A stretch of 64,000 nucleotides of DNA from Epiperipatus broadwayi (taxonomy: Eukaryota > Onychophora > Udeonychophora > Euonychophora > Peripatidae), in assembly GCA_028023455.1 (NCBI GenBank), contig JAQFVV010012511.1:3903777-3967776 (forward strand). The letters run 5' to 3'. The notes beneath the pieces are model-generated. The model ran no database searches. It saw only the letters and a list, made by a program, of their open reading frames with translations, and had not been told where the DNA came from. Shown one piece after another: positions 36,996-48,799 of the stretch; within the stretch, counting starts at the first letter, position 1, and every line of letters begins with the position of its first letter. A program made the position numbers and the translations under genes.

Positions 36996-37089
36996 GGTAC
37001 TTATTACTTAGCCGGGCTTGGTCACTTGATGGCATTGTTGCCAGTCAAAAACAATACAATGCAACATTACCAGGCCACAATTTTTAAAA

Positions 37090-37920
37090 TATGGCTAATT
37101 TTTTTGATCCCTTTAATTTTTTCACACCGTCTTTAATATTTCATTTTCAGGGTTTTTTTTTTTGCCTATACGGCAATTTTTTTTGTTGGCTTTAACTTTT
37201 ATTTTTTAAATCAATTTTTATTACCTTTTTTTTAAAAAATAAAAACAAACAAAAAATAATTTTTGTCTCTAACTTTTACAAAGTATTTCTCAATCCACCC
37301 CTCTCCCTCTCAAAAATTAAAATAAGATCAAAACATTTATTTGACTTTTTCAACTCTCATTTTCTTTTCTTTTTTTTCAAAATACGGTGCCCCCCCCCCC
37401 TTTTTTTTTTTTGCCTATACAGCGACTTTTTTTGTCTTTATTTGTATACCACTGATATATTAAAACTTTGATTTTTAAAACCAATTTTTATTACCTTTTT
37501 TTAAAAATAAAAACAAACCAAAAATAACTTATGTCTATCTTTTGTCTCAGTGAAGACAAAGTATTTCTCAATCCACTCCCCCAAAAAAAATTAAAATAAG
37601 AATCAAACTTTTGGCATTTTTAACTTTCGTTGTCTTTTTTGGGGGCTTTATTTGGTTTTACGCAATGTCTATTTTGCCATTTTTAAAAACAACCTTTTCT
37701 TTTAATTACATTTTTTGATCCTTCCAACACACCACCCCCGAAAAATTATAATAACATCAAAACTTCAGACTTTTGCAACTTTCATTTTCTTTTTTCATGT
37801 TTAAAATATGGTGACTTTTTTTTTATTATACGGCGATTTGTATTATATGATTTCTGTTTTGTTAATGACATTTTTTGATCCTATTATTTTTTCCTACTAT
37901 GTCTTTAATATTTTATTTTT
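37090..37920. repeat. T-rich tandem repeats inside the transposon, ~250-bp period
   Basis: TTTGCCTATACGGC/AGCG occurs near 37164 and 37411 with a related TTATACGGCG at ~37827. TTTTTTGATCC with following CTTTAATATTT-CATTTT/TATTTT occurs near 37098 and 37870. AAAGTATTTCTCAATCCAC occurs near 37279 and 37558. The copies are diverged and pyrimidine-rich with poly-C and poly-T tracts. Confidence 0.65.
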
Positions 37921-38300
37921 AGGAATCAAATACTTTCGGTTGCAGTAGCCTGACTGACATTGGTAAGTGGCACAATTTGTGCAACATTGTATTTGTTTTA
38001 TATAATTTCATGTGAAATTGTGAGTTTTCATGTGAGCTCAGCCAAATCATGTTCCGCTCTACCCTTTCCCAATGTTTTGCACATTTCAAGTTGTGTAGGG
38101 AAGAGTGGGGATGGTGTGACAATTCTTAATGAGTCAGACTGCGTGATTTAAGTAGAAATGAAATTATTCTGCTATGGACATATCAAAACTTGTGACCACT
38201 TGAAATCCAAACACCGTCAGACGATATGGTAATGACCAGTGAATTGTGCAAATTCGCATAATGTGTCATGAAGCACAAAACAGGCCGTAATGTTTCTGTG

Positions 38301-38431
38301 CAATGCCATCAAACGGCCTGCAGTGGCTAAGATAAATATAAACTGTTTTCTTACCGTGTTAGCCATGTAAATGGCATTTGTAACTGTTTTGCACTGGCAA
38401 CAATGCCAACAGGCGGCCAAGTCCGGCTAAG
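38301..38431. repeat. Subterminal duplication of the transposon end
   Basis: CAATGCCATCAAACGGCC...GGCTAAG (38301-38331) repeats the right-TIR inner sequence CAATGCCAACAGGCGGCC...GGCTAAG (38401-38431) 100 bases inboard. Such subterminal copies are often transposase-binding sites in other transposons (inference). Confidence 0.6.
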
Positions 38432-38442
38432 TAATAATTACC

Positions 38443-38450
38443 AAAAGATC
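38443..38450. repeat. Right 8-bp target-site duplication
   Basis: AAAAGATC, matching 36988-36995. Confidence 0.85.
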
Positions 38451-41400
38451 TTATGCTAATCAAAAATTGATAAAAAAGGAAATATTACATTTATAATTTT
38501 AATATCTGTTCAATATTACATCATTTTAATTAGATATAACAAAGCAATTGTGCCTATGAAATACTTCCTGCCACATTTTTTCATAATCAAGTAAATGTAA
38601 ATAAGTAGTTAATTTAAATATATATTTTTGACAAATATATTAATTAGTTTTATGATGCATTATCTTTATTACTGTAACAAATTTCTATCATTTAGATATG
38701 TAACTTGTAATCTAGTAAATATAAATAATAAATTTTAAATAATTTATTTTATTTTTTTAATTATTTTTTAAGAAATATTAAAAAGTTACATTTAGATTAT
38801 GTTAATATATTATATTTAATTTTTTAATATTTTTATTTTACCATTATAATTACAGCTAAGTATTTAAGCGATTATTTATCTATAAATCTCTGGGCATTGA
38901 GTAATGGGATACAATCTTTAAAAGACTAGAAATATAATAATGCCATTTATTCAATTATTTTTTACAATTTTTTTTTAGTAAATCATTAGCCTGAAATTAT
39001 GTATTACAATTTATAAGTGTTGCCGTAAATAAATTAGTTATTATATTTTTGTTTCTCATTTGGTTGTATAGTAACATGTAGGTAATTTCCAACACCCAAA
39101 GGCTAAACTTGATTTACTTATATATAAGGTAATATATACAGCTTTTCAAATTTGAATAAATGTTGGGGAAAACTAAATTATGTAGCTGGAAAGTGCATGT
39201 TTGTAATCTAAAATACCCTCACTTTTTTTTTATTTATATGAATGAATATAACTTCTAACCTGAACATAAATCATGGTTATTAATGATGGAATATAACAAT
39301 TAATGACTATCATCAATCTCAAGGCAGCCCAAAAAATATTGTGAATAATTTGATGAAAGATGAAATACATAACTGCCTAGGTATATTCACATATCACATT
39401 CTCATCATATTGTTACAATATATGTGTATTTTTACAATTTTCTAATTTGCATTGGTTTAAAAAAATATAAATTAATATTTATATAGAAATCACTGAGCTT
39501 GAATGCCTAAACATACACACACAATATATATGTATATATAATGGATTGAACATTTCCATCATTTTAAATAACCTAAAACCCTACTTAAACAAAACAAACA
39601 TATATATAAAAACAAATGTATGTGTTTAGTTTTTACTCATGTTATGTTCTTTCTGAAATTATTGACAAAGAGTTCATTACCATTCCAATCAGACACTTTT
39701 TAAAAAAGTATTCAGAAAAGATAAAAGAACAAAAAGAGTATTAAAGATGTTTTGTGATGACTATAGAAATTGATCCTTATGACATAAATGCACTCACATA
39801 TTCCACATGCTGATTTGATTCTTGTGATGCTATTCTTTTTCTTCTGCAGTAAACTTTTTTTGTAAAAGTCTTTAAAATTTCACCTAATTGTGCACTCTGC
39901 ATTTTATTCCATCCTCAATTGTATCCTTTCAATGAAAGCAATTATTATTGCATCTTTTTAATATCTTTTAGATAATCATAATGTAAGGAGAATTCATCAT
40001 TCTCATGAAAATCATGCTCATAATTATGAAATGCTTCTTCAGGAAGTCTGTTACTATTTATTATAATAATAGATTCATTAGCTTTACTTCTGGTGAGCTG
40101 AAGAAAATATAAGTAGGCAATTTTGTAAAATTAATTTAATTTTTTTTTTTTTTTAATTTGTATCATTCATTTATTTATTTTTTATCTGAAACTAAATAGA
40201 AAATTGTTACTACAATGTATCAACAAAATTTAGAAATGTAAATGAGATATCAAATTGTATATTATAACCACAGTGGCCAAACTTTTAGACATTGGAGAAA
40301 CTTTTTTGGTGAAAGTGTACCTGATGATGACTACATTTTTTTCAGGGCTTCGAACTGGGAACCAGAAAAAAAAAACGTTATTTTTACCAGTTCAAAGTCC
40401 TGGTTTTTTAAAATGTATTTACGAATTGTTTTTTTTTTTTTTTTAATAAGAGCTTTTTAGATATTCACAAATATTGGTGACGTTTTTAAAAGATACGAAC
40501 TGTTGAAGACATTTTACTATGACTTCTATTAACTTGGGTTTAATTTTGATATTGACAATAACAATAAGTATTATTTTAAATTTATTTATTTTTAAATGAG
40601 AATAATTTTGAATTTTTATTTTATTTTTATTTTTTTATATTCAAATCAGTACTATTTTTTATCTCTATAATTTGTCAATGTTGACGTCAGCTTTGCAGTT
40701 GATGTCTTGGCCACCTCCTATAGGGATAAGTCTAAATTTTGATTGAAGATTAAAAGAAAACTGATGTCCTAAAATGAGATTAAAGGATGTGTATTTTTTA
40801 ATGTATGAATAGGAACTTGGTATTAAGCTATAGTTTATTATTAGTGTAGATGCTAATAGTATATTTATTTTAAATATGAAATTATCAAACTAAAAAAAAA
40901 AACTTTTAAAGTTTTAATTATATGGATGTTGTTAAGTGTAAGAGCATTTATTAGTGATATTACTTATGTAATATTTATTATGTTTTAAAGTATCTTATAA
41001 TACAATGGAAATGCATCTACTCCCTATGCCTATGAGCTAAGATTTAAATCTGGTTGGAGTAAAACCTGAAAATATGTTCAGGTTCCAGTAAGGCTTTGGA
41101 TTTTATTTTATTTTTATTTTTTCAAAATTGTCCTAATAAATGTGCATATAGATATTCTTAGCTAGACAGTAAAACAAGGATGGAAACGGATTTTAATTTT
41201 CACCAACCAGAAATTATCAGCTTGATGTACAATCTTCTTTATTGTATTTCTATAGGAGGGCAGAAGGGTGCAGGAGAAGCCTGTATTGCAGTGGTTATTT
41301 AAAAACCCTTTTGCCCTTTTTATTATAACTTGTTACTTGTTTTATAAATATATTAATGTTTGTGATGTTTGTCTTAAAAATATAATACTGGTGAGTCATT

Positions 41401-43501
41401 CATAAGACAGAATATAAAATGTTAAGTTGCATAAACCATTTATTTGGAGATGTTTAAAAAAAAAAATTAGAATAATATTTTAACATATAATTTTTGAGAT
41501 ATTTAAAAAAAGATTAGGATCATCATCTATTATTAGTGAACATCTAAAAATATAAAAATCTTATTAGTTATATGAGAAACATGACAATCTTAGAGTTATT
41601 GCCAAATTTATATGCACACTAGAAAGGCTTAAACCACGGGCTCCAAGAAAATTTTTCAGAACAAAATTTTTATTTGGCTGAATCCATACTACTTAAATCT
41701 TGCCTGTATACATTAAATGATGAGTAATTAATTTTTTTTGCTGAATTCATTAAGATGTTTTTTAAGTGGAAAATATATATTTTTATTATATATTTATATT
41801 TGCTAAATTATGGCTGCATTTCATACTTCTCCATATCTTTATATTGTAAAAAAAAAAACATACTTCTTCTATGATTGATATTCTAATATAGACTTCTAGT
41901 TATAATTAAATTGACATTTTTTTAGCTGTATTTATTATTATATTTAAATTATGAAAATACGAAATTACAGGTATACTTTAATTCTAAAACCGAAAACCGT
42001 TCTGTAACGTAGTTATACAAAATTATAAAATTATTTACACTGTAAATCTCACTCTTTTATATTTTTATTAAATGAAAATATTTATTTGAAATCATTATTT
42101 AATATTTTTGCTTTAGTTCTAAGGAAAAAATAATTTAGGGTGAGATAGCTAAAAAAATATCTATGAATCATGTCTTTTAGATTTTTGCTATTTTTAGAAT
42201 AGCTAATTAAAGAAAAAAAATCAGACAATTATGTTTAAATAAAAAGATATATACGCTCATACACGCACACTGCTTAAAATGAATATTTATTTTAGGATCA
42301 TTATATAGTGATTATTGTTTTCTTTGTATTTATACTTCAAATTTTTTGGCCCTTTTTTTTTTTTACATGTGCCAGCAATTTCATAGTAGTGTTAATTATC
42401 ACATGACTTTTTCAACCAATATGATTATTCATTGGTTATAAGGTTGGGCCTGTAATGGAAAATAACAAAATAACTTACTACAAAGCAATCATTGCTTTGT
42501 TTTTTTGACAGTGATTTGAAAATTTATTGCCAGAAGAAATTGTATTTAGAAAAGACTGTTTTTAAATACATATTGTTTCATAGTTATTGGAATTTTAATT
42601 TTCATCTATATGAGACAGTTTACTTTGTATAGAGCATATTTTCTAGGTTTCATTGAAATTGCCAGAACTATAGTCAGAATGATTGGTTCTAAAACTGCTA
42701 TTAGATATATTTAAACCACTGAAATCAATTCCCATAATCATTTAGAACATTTTTATCATATCAAAAGTTGTTTTGGGTGGATTTAAAATTATACTTTTTA
42801 TTTGTTCAGAAGCTTTATTAGGGGGAATCATGGGCATAATTGTAAACCTGGAACTTGTTCAGTAATTAACAGTGTTAATAATATGTGTTATGTCATGCAA
42901 CTACAAACAGAAATTATGTTATACCAATTTTTATTATTTATCTTTATCTTGCATATTTATTTTTGGAGTATATTCTTATTGTGAAAGAAAAAATCACAGC
43001 CAATCATCAAATATTGGCATTCAAATGTTTCAAACGTAGAATCTTGAATATAGAACTTCTTGTGTGATAATTATTTGCAAACTGTTACTAATTGTCTTTA
43101 CCAAATAATTATCATTCATATCAGATGTTCAGGAAATAATATCTTAAATAGATTTTTAGTGCTAAAAAATATGTAAATATTCAAATATTTTATTGTTTCG
43201 GAAATTTTGTATGAATGTGTAAAAAATAAAACAGCTTGATGATTTGAATAAAATTTTGTATGTATGTATATACACACATTAAATATAATTTTATTTAATA
43301 AAGTCAAAAATTAATTTAAACTTATAATTTTAATATAAAATCATTGAAACATACAAATAAAAATTAACTATGATTAATTTATGACTGTTCATCATATGTA
43401 TATTTTTCTGGTGTTGTTGAACAGTCCTAATTTAGCTATAATTAATAATTTATTTGTGTATTTCAATATAGACATTAAAAGCCTAAAACTAAACAAGTCA
43501 A
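38451..43501. other. AT-rich non-coding DNA
   Basis: No supportable gene. Near 40320-40420 there is a small inverted arrangement (GAACTGG...CCAGTTC) with A/T tracts between the arms, too short to classify. Short frames at 40242-40460 and 42802-43067 overlap in several phases and look random. Confidence 0.5.
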
Positions 43502-43749
43502 TAAAATAATCAAAATTACCCCAAATTCACAAATCAACAAGGCTAGCCAAAGAAAATAAACTTAAACACAACAAATGGTTTTACTGTTACAAGCAGACTT
43601 CTCAAGTATAAAGGTCTTTATATGAAGGAAAAAAAAACTCTAAAACACAACCAATTGTTTCACTGCTACAAGCAGATTTCTCAAGTGTAAAGATCTTTTA
43701 TGGATAATCTGATTGATTTGTGGATTTTAGGGTAATTTTGATTATTTTA
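43502..43749. mobile_element. MITE-like element, 248 bp
   Basis: The termini TAAAATAATCAAAATTACC (43502-) and its reverse complement (ending 43749) form inverted repeats that continue through CC-AAA-TCACAAATCA for about 36 bases with a few mismatches. Inside are two direct copies of a ~77-bp unit containing ACAAGCAGA(C/T)TTCTCAAGT (43589- and 43670-). No open frame. Target duplication is unclear: AATATAGA occurs on both sides (43465 and 43749) but does not fit the TIR boundaries. Confidence 0.7.
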
Positions 43750-45489
43750 ATATAGATATATTTTTTTATAAAATTAACTTAAATTTTGTTTTTATGTTTA
43801 TATAATAATATAAGAACATTTTTTTTTGCTTTATATCATGAAGTAGGTACAGGAATATGAAGTGAAAACTAGGGAATTAAAAAGTATAACTTTTAATTAT
43901 CTTTGAGATTGTTTTACATGAATAACATATGGTGTAGACTCTATACCAATCGATTTACATATTTAGATATTTATATATTCTTTAATTTATATATGTATAA
44001 TAAAGATTTTAATTAGAGTACAACCTTGGCTTATTTTTTTATTTATTGTAAACTATTATATTTAAAATGTTTTTGATTTTGTCTATCTTCCTTTAAAATA
44101 TTAAACAACTTATCACCACTTTGTTATTTTTACTTCTCATCCTTTAATCACAATATTTTAAAAATCTTATGAACACACCCTATTAAACTTTTCTATTAAC
44201 TTCTGAGGGCAGATATTTTGTTGTATCAGCCTCTTAAAACACCTTGGGAGAATGAATTTAGGCTTACCTGTCATTTTGTTTTCACATAAGAAAGGTATAA
44301 TTTTTACCTTTTAATTTTTTTTTTTTTTGAAAAAGTAATAGTAAGGATTTAAATGTAGAAGATACTTGTCTTTAATTTTAATTCTCCTTTCATAATTTTT
44401 TTTTCATGTGCAATGTTTATTGTTAATTTAATTGTTTTTAACCTTATTCACTTTTATAAGAATACTATTATCATTAAATATATTAAAATTTTATTTTAAA
44501 ATATTTTGTTTGTGCATTGCATATTTATAGCTTCATGTTTGAATATGTTTTTAATAAATGTAGTTAGTTGCTAAAGCAATTGGCATTCAATCATCATTAT
44601 GCTAGTATATAAATAGTTTTTTCTTTGTCAGATTTTATCTTCCCTTCTCCTTTTGGAATTTCACTTGTGTTATAGAAAATCACTTCAGCAATTGTCTGGT
44701 GCTGTCTAGTATTTAATGCTGTAGAGTTCATTAGTTCAAACACCAGAAGTATGGAAACCTAATTCATTGATCTTGATATCCTTTCTTTATAACTGCACAA
44801 AATCATGTTGGAAAAAATAATTGAATGACTTATTGCTCAGAAGTTCATAAGAAATGTTTAAACATCAAAAATGATAGAATTTTATTCATAATCCATGGAC
44901 TTTGAAACCATCAAAATGGCAAATTTAAAAGCTAGATGTTTATAAATTAGTTTCTAGATAATAAAAAAAGTTAATCAAAACAAATCTCAGTTTGATCAAT
45001 TGAATAAAAGTATTGTGCCCAACCTGTCACTTTAATGTTTGAATATTATGTGATTTCACAAACAAATTTCTATATATTTTTTATTTTAAGAATTTTTGTT
45101 TACCATCAAATATCTCCCTTTACTAAGTTAACTAACTACTCATTGCTTTTTAGGTCTATCAATGTTATTCTGTTCATTGCAGAAAAACTTATGAATTAAA
45201 AATTTTATAAGTATTTTATATTTTCAGAAATTCCATTTTATTGTAAATGAAATAATCAAGATTGAATTTTAAGAAAAATATATTTTACTTTTGATTATAC
45301 TATATTCTTAAAAACATTGCTCTGTGTTGAGTAGTACTATAGTAGAATGATGGTCTCAAGAACTAAAGACTTTTGGAGTAAAATTCGACCCTTTCTTTTC
45401 TATTGTTCAAGCATCATATAATCTCTTAAAAAACAAACCTTTCTATTATTTTGTAGTAAACAACAGATAAAACAGTTTTAAAGAAGATA
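43750..45489. other. AT-rich non-coding DNA with weak tRNA-like relics
   Basis: No gene. At 44695-44747 the ends TCTGGTG and CACCAGA pair, and a B-box-like AGTTCAAACACC precedes the 3' strand, but the body is only 53 bases. At ~45325-45395 another B-box-like GTAAAATTCGACCC lies behind a weak A-box. Both are probably SINE or tRNA-pseudogene debris. Confidence 0.35.
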
Positions 45490-45745
45490 TTTAAAACCTA
45501 CTGCACACATAGAAATTACGATTGACAATAGCAGTTTAGTCAAGAGTTCCCCATTTGCCCTTTTGTTTTAGTTGCTATTTAAATTTTAAAAAATGTTTAT
45601 TATTTTTCCAATTTTAAAATCCTACTGCACATATAGTATTATGACTGTTGATAGTTGTTTATTTTGGAATTTCCTGTTTACACTTTTCATGTAGTTTTTA
45701 TTTAAGTAAATAAAAATGTTTATTATTTTTCAATATCTATTATAA
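45490..45745. repeat. Tandem duplication, ~125-bp unit
   Basis: AAAACCTACTGCACACATAG (~45494) and AAAATCCTACTGCACATATA (~45619) begin two diverged copies, each ending with AAAAATGTTTATTATTTTTC. Confidence 0.65.
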
Positions 45746-46029
45746 AATCATTTTTATATCCCCCCTTTAATTTTAAAATTCTTTTGTGGCTTTTCAATTC
45801 GAAATAATACCATTATGTATATCTTTTAGTTTTATATATATAACTAAATTATCAAAATTGTTCTCAGTTTAGCATTTTATTTAATTCCAAAGTAAAGATT
45901 TAACTTTGCTTAAAGCAATGTAATATAATAATGAACATGTACATTGTTTATACTAAGAAAAGCTTATTTATTGGTTTTAACATAATATGCTAACTTTTAT
46001 TGACATAATATCCTAAGCATGCTTTTAAA

Positions 46030-46345
46030 ATATTTTAAAGTATTAGTTAGTTAATTTCAATAATCCGCTTTTTTGAAAGGGGGACACAGGACTTTTTTTA
46101 TTGATGGCATTCATATTATTGGCAATGTACCATGCTTCTTTGACTTTATGTTTCATGCAATTTCAGATTAGACAATGCTAGTGGAGATGGGTTCAAATAT
46201 GTGACCATACTTGATTTCATGTTCGAAGAAAATACATCTAACATAAGCATTAGTTTTAGCCCTGTTATACTGATATCTATGCTGGGCTATTCTTATATGA
46301 GTTTAGCTCAGGATTCACTAAAGTAAACAACATTGAAGTTTGTGT
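46030..46345 (-). pseudogene. PLE GIY-YIG endonuclease remnant (minus copy)
   Basis: Reverse-complement reading gives KHKVKEAWYIANNMNAINKK near 46090-46150. It has the catalytic-Glu 'KEA' and 'INKK' blocks of PLE endonucleases and is close to the 24.6-kb fragment (IKEAFYINGNIHAINRKG). Upstream parts are broken by stops and frameshifts. Confidence 0.65.
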
Positions 46346-46890
46346 TATTGTATGTGATTTTGTATATCACCTGGGAAACTTTCTCTGAGACAATTTGTTT
46401 TTAATGTTGTTAATTAAGTGGTTTAAGGTGGGGGGGTGTGTGCAAAAATTTACTTTATATGTTTTAGAACAAATTTTGCTTATGCTTATGGGTTGAACCA
46501 GAAATGTAGGGCAGCAGTATTCTGATTTTTTGTTTCCTAGCATAGATCTGTTTGTGATTTTGGTATAGAATGTTTTAATGATATTAATAAATACTGAATG
46601 TTTTTATCAGATGTTGCATGTCCTTATTATATTTGTCTATGTTCATTTTCTAGTTCGATTCAAATTTACATAGGTTGTAATTTCTATGCAGAAATACTTT
46701 GAGACCTGCAAATTTATAAGTGATGGGCATTAATGATTTAGGCATATTATGCCTCATATAGAGACAAGTTTAACCATCATTTTCTAATTCATGAACATAT
46801 AAATCCAGAAACTTTTTATCTTTATGTCTTCATGTTCTATAGTCCACTATAATGACAATTTCTGTGCAAGGTCTTGCTTTATTTTATTAA

Positions 46891-47142
46891 TTAACACAAT
46901 TCTGGGGCACAAGTAAGGATGTTGTCTATAAATAACATGTGTAACAAACTTGGTGTTTGCTTGAAGTACTTAGGAAGGACATCTTTGAATTTTATTAATG
47001 CAACAATGGATATTATGTCACTCATGGGAAGTCCCATAGGCAATCTTTTTTTCATTTTATAATATTTAGCATTAGAGAGGGCTGATATGTCATCATTAAT
47101 CCAGTTTAATGATAAAGTCAATTTTTTAGGTTTGTACTCCAC
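46891..47142 (-). pseudogene. PLE reverse transcriptase core fragment
   Basis: An 83-codon minus-strand frame containing RLPMGLPMSDIISIVALIKF, which resembles the PLE 'PMGSPLSP...' palm motif B. It is followed at the right distance by LHMLFIDNIL, a degenerate version of the 'YVDD' catalytic box (FIDN, second Asp lost). Downstream the frame runs into stops, then the linker and endonuclease remnant of the same copy. This is the only RT sequence among the PLE fragments here. Identification rests on two motifs. Confidence 0.55.
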
Positions 47143-47295
47143 TTTTACTAGAGTCGATGCAAATTTAAATCAGAATAGAAAATGAAGATAGACACATAGA
47201 TTAAGGGCTTATACAACATTGCATACAACATATAGCACTCATTAATATTGTTAAAACATTCTATGCCAAAATTAGAAATAGACCTACACTAGGAG

Positions 47296-47740
47296 GTGAA
47301 AATCTCGATATTGCTGCCCTACATTTCCAGTTTATCCTACAACTTAAGTAAGATTTGTTTGGAAACAAATAGAGTAAGTTGTCACACACACATACCTATC
47401 CTGAACTGCCTAATTAGCAAGATTAAAAATAAGTTGCTCCTTGAGAATGGTTATCAGATGGTGTATAAAATCAGTGCAACAACACAAACTTCAATGCTGT
47501 TTACTTTGGTGAATCCTGAGCCAATCTCAATACAAGGGTAACCCAGTACAACAGAGCTAAAATTAATGCTAAAGTTAGATCTATTTCTTCAAGCATGAAA
47601 CCAAGCATCACATATTTGAATTCACCTCTTCTAGCATTGTCTGCTCTGAGAGAAATATTGCAAAACATAAAAGAGGCCTTGCGCACATTGACAATGATAT
47701 GAACAACATTAATAAGAAAGAGTCCTGCATCCTTCTTTAT
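47296..47740 (+). pseudogene. PLE linker and GIY-YIG remnant (plus copy)
   Basis: The 81-codon frame 47296-47541 covers the linker after the RT, and VYKIS marks the endonuclease start. After frameshifts, HETKHHIFEF (~47598-47627), IVCSERN (~47634-47654) and DNDMNNINKK (~47688-47717) continue the domain. It is inverted relative to 46030-46345 and aligned with it throughout. Confidence 0.6.
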
Positions 47741-47940
47741 TATAAATATCCACTTCTATAAATCATGTAATTCTCTGGAGCTCTTGTTGCTATGATTACG
47801 ATTACCAGTTAATTGAGAACATGCTTAGCATACTATGTCAATAAAAGTTAGCATATTATATTAAAACCAATAAATAAGTTTTTATAGCATAAACAATGTA
47901 TGTGTTTATTATTGAATTATATTTAATTTGATGTATGTTA

Positions 47941-48063
47941 TTCCTGCAGATCTGAAGCATTATTTGCAAAAACAACTACATCATCTGCGAAATCTATTTA
48001 AGTCATTTAGATTTCGCAGATGATGTTGTTGTTTTTGCAAATAATGCTTCAGATCTGCAGGAA
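47941..48063. repeat. Hairpin at the 5' end of the RTE fragment
   Basis: The arms 47941-47995 and 48009-48063 are complementary at 54 of 55 positions around a 13-base loop. The right arm is the start of the RTE RT sequence (DFADDVVVFA...); the left arm is an inverted copy of that same stretch. Confidence 0.9.
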
Positions 48064-48777
48064 ATGTTGCAGGAATTATCAGATGAAAGTAGGAAAGTAG
48101 GACTAAAGATAAATGTTAAAAAGACTAAAGTAATGTTTAATCGACTTGCTCAAAATATGAAAATAAAGATTGATTATGATGAATTAGAAGAAGTTAACAG
48201 TTACAAATACCTTGGTCAGATTATTAATACAGATGGAAACATAATGGAGGAAATTAATCATAGAATTAAACTTGGTTGGAGTGCTTTTGGTAGAAATAAC
48301 TTGATACTAAAAGGAAATATGCCTATGTGTTTGAAAAGGAAGGTTTTTAACAAATGTGTTTTACCAGTTCTTACTTATGGATCTGAGACTTGAACACTTA
48401 ATAGAAGAGCAATTCAGAGACTTCAGACCACTCAAAGGAGTATGGAGAGATGTATGTTGGGAGTAACAAGAAGAGATCGTAAACACAATGTATGGGTAAG
48501 AGAACAAACAGGTGTCACTGACCTCATTGAAAAAATTAAAAGATTGAAGTGGAGTTGGGCTGGACATATTGTTAGAAGAGATGATAATAGATGGACAATT
48601 GGAATTTTAAACTGGATTCCAAGAGATTGTAAAAGACCCAGAAAGAGACCACATGTGAGATGGATGGATGAAATAAGAAAGTGTTCAGGGGTGATGTGGA
48701 GAAGAGAAGCTAAAGATTGGAGAAGATGGATTAAACTTGGAGAGACCTTCATCCTGCAGTGGATTGATAATGGTTGA
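48001..48777 (+). pseudogene. RTE-like LINE reverse transcriptase, C-terminal half, one stop
   Basis: A single reading frame from 48001 to the stop at 48775-48777, broken only by TGA at 48391-48393 where the family has Trp (SET-stop-TLNRR). It contains HLDFADDVVVFA (catalytic DD), VGLKINVKKTKVMFN, YKYLGQIINTDG, then the 'RMLGVTRRDRK' and 'WSWAGHIVRRDD' blocks and a C-terminal RWMDEIRKCSGVMWRREAKD-type tail. These are hallmarks of the RTE-like endonuclease-RT family widespread in invertebrates. Endonuclease and RT fingers are missing through 5' truncation. A TGA-repeat tail follows at 48778-48796, as typical of RTE 3' ends. ATGTTATT at 47935-47942 and 48792-48799 may be the target duplication. 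Confidence 0.9.
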
Positions 48778-48799
48778 TAATGATGATGATGATGTTATT
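48778..48799 (+). repeat. RTE 3' tail (TGA)n and possible TSD
   Basis: TAATGATGATGATGATG follows the RT stop immediately, then ATGTTATT, which also occurs just before the 5' hairpin. Confidence 0.6.

Larger units (their letters stand above)
36996..38442. mobile_element. Non-autonomous DNA transposon, 1447 bp, 8-bp TSD
   Basis: The left terminus GGTACTTATTACTTAGCC and the reverse complement of the right terminus, GGTAATTATTACTTAGCC, differ at one base. The inverted match continues through GGCATTGTTGCCAGT to about 70 bases. Exact 8-bp AAAAGATC repeats flank the element. No transposase is readable: the longest frames are ~67 codons and overlap on both strands. The core (37090-37920) consists of T-rich tandem repeats. 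An 8-bp duplication fits hAT, P or Merlin-type superfamilies; the GG-start is unlike canonical hAT CAG ends. The superfamily is unassigned. Confidence 0.88.
45930..47912. mobile_element. Older PLE inverted pair with RT core as the spacer
   Basis: The outer arms match in inverted orientation: 45930-46025 and 47818-47912 share CTTATTTATTGGTTTTAA and TATGCTAACTTTTATTGACA. The alignment continues inward through the endonuclease region (46030-46345 with ~47500-47740) and linker (46470-46680 with 47170-47345; both contain CTGCCCTACATTTC). The minus-strand copy additionally carries the RT core (46891-47142), which occupies the single-copy centre. Both copies are degraded. Same architecture as the 33-kb palindrome but clearly older. 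Confidence 0.75.

Noticed and set aside
40242-40460. Two overlapping open frames
   Set aside because: Different phases of the same sequence ending in T-tracts, with no recognisable domain.
44695-44747. tRNA gene with 7-bp acceptor stem
   Set aside because: The body is only 53 bases and the internal arms do not fold. At best a relic.
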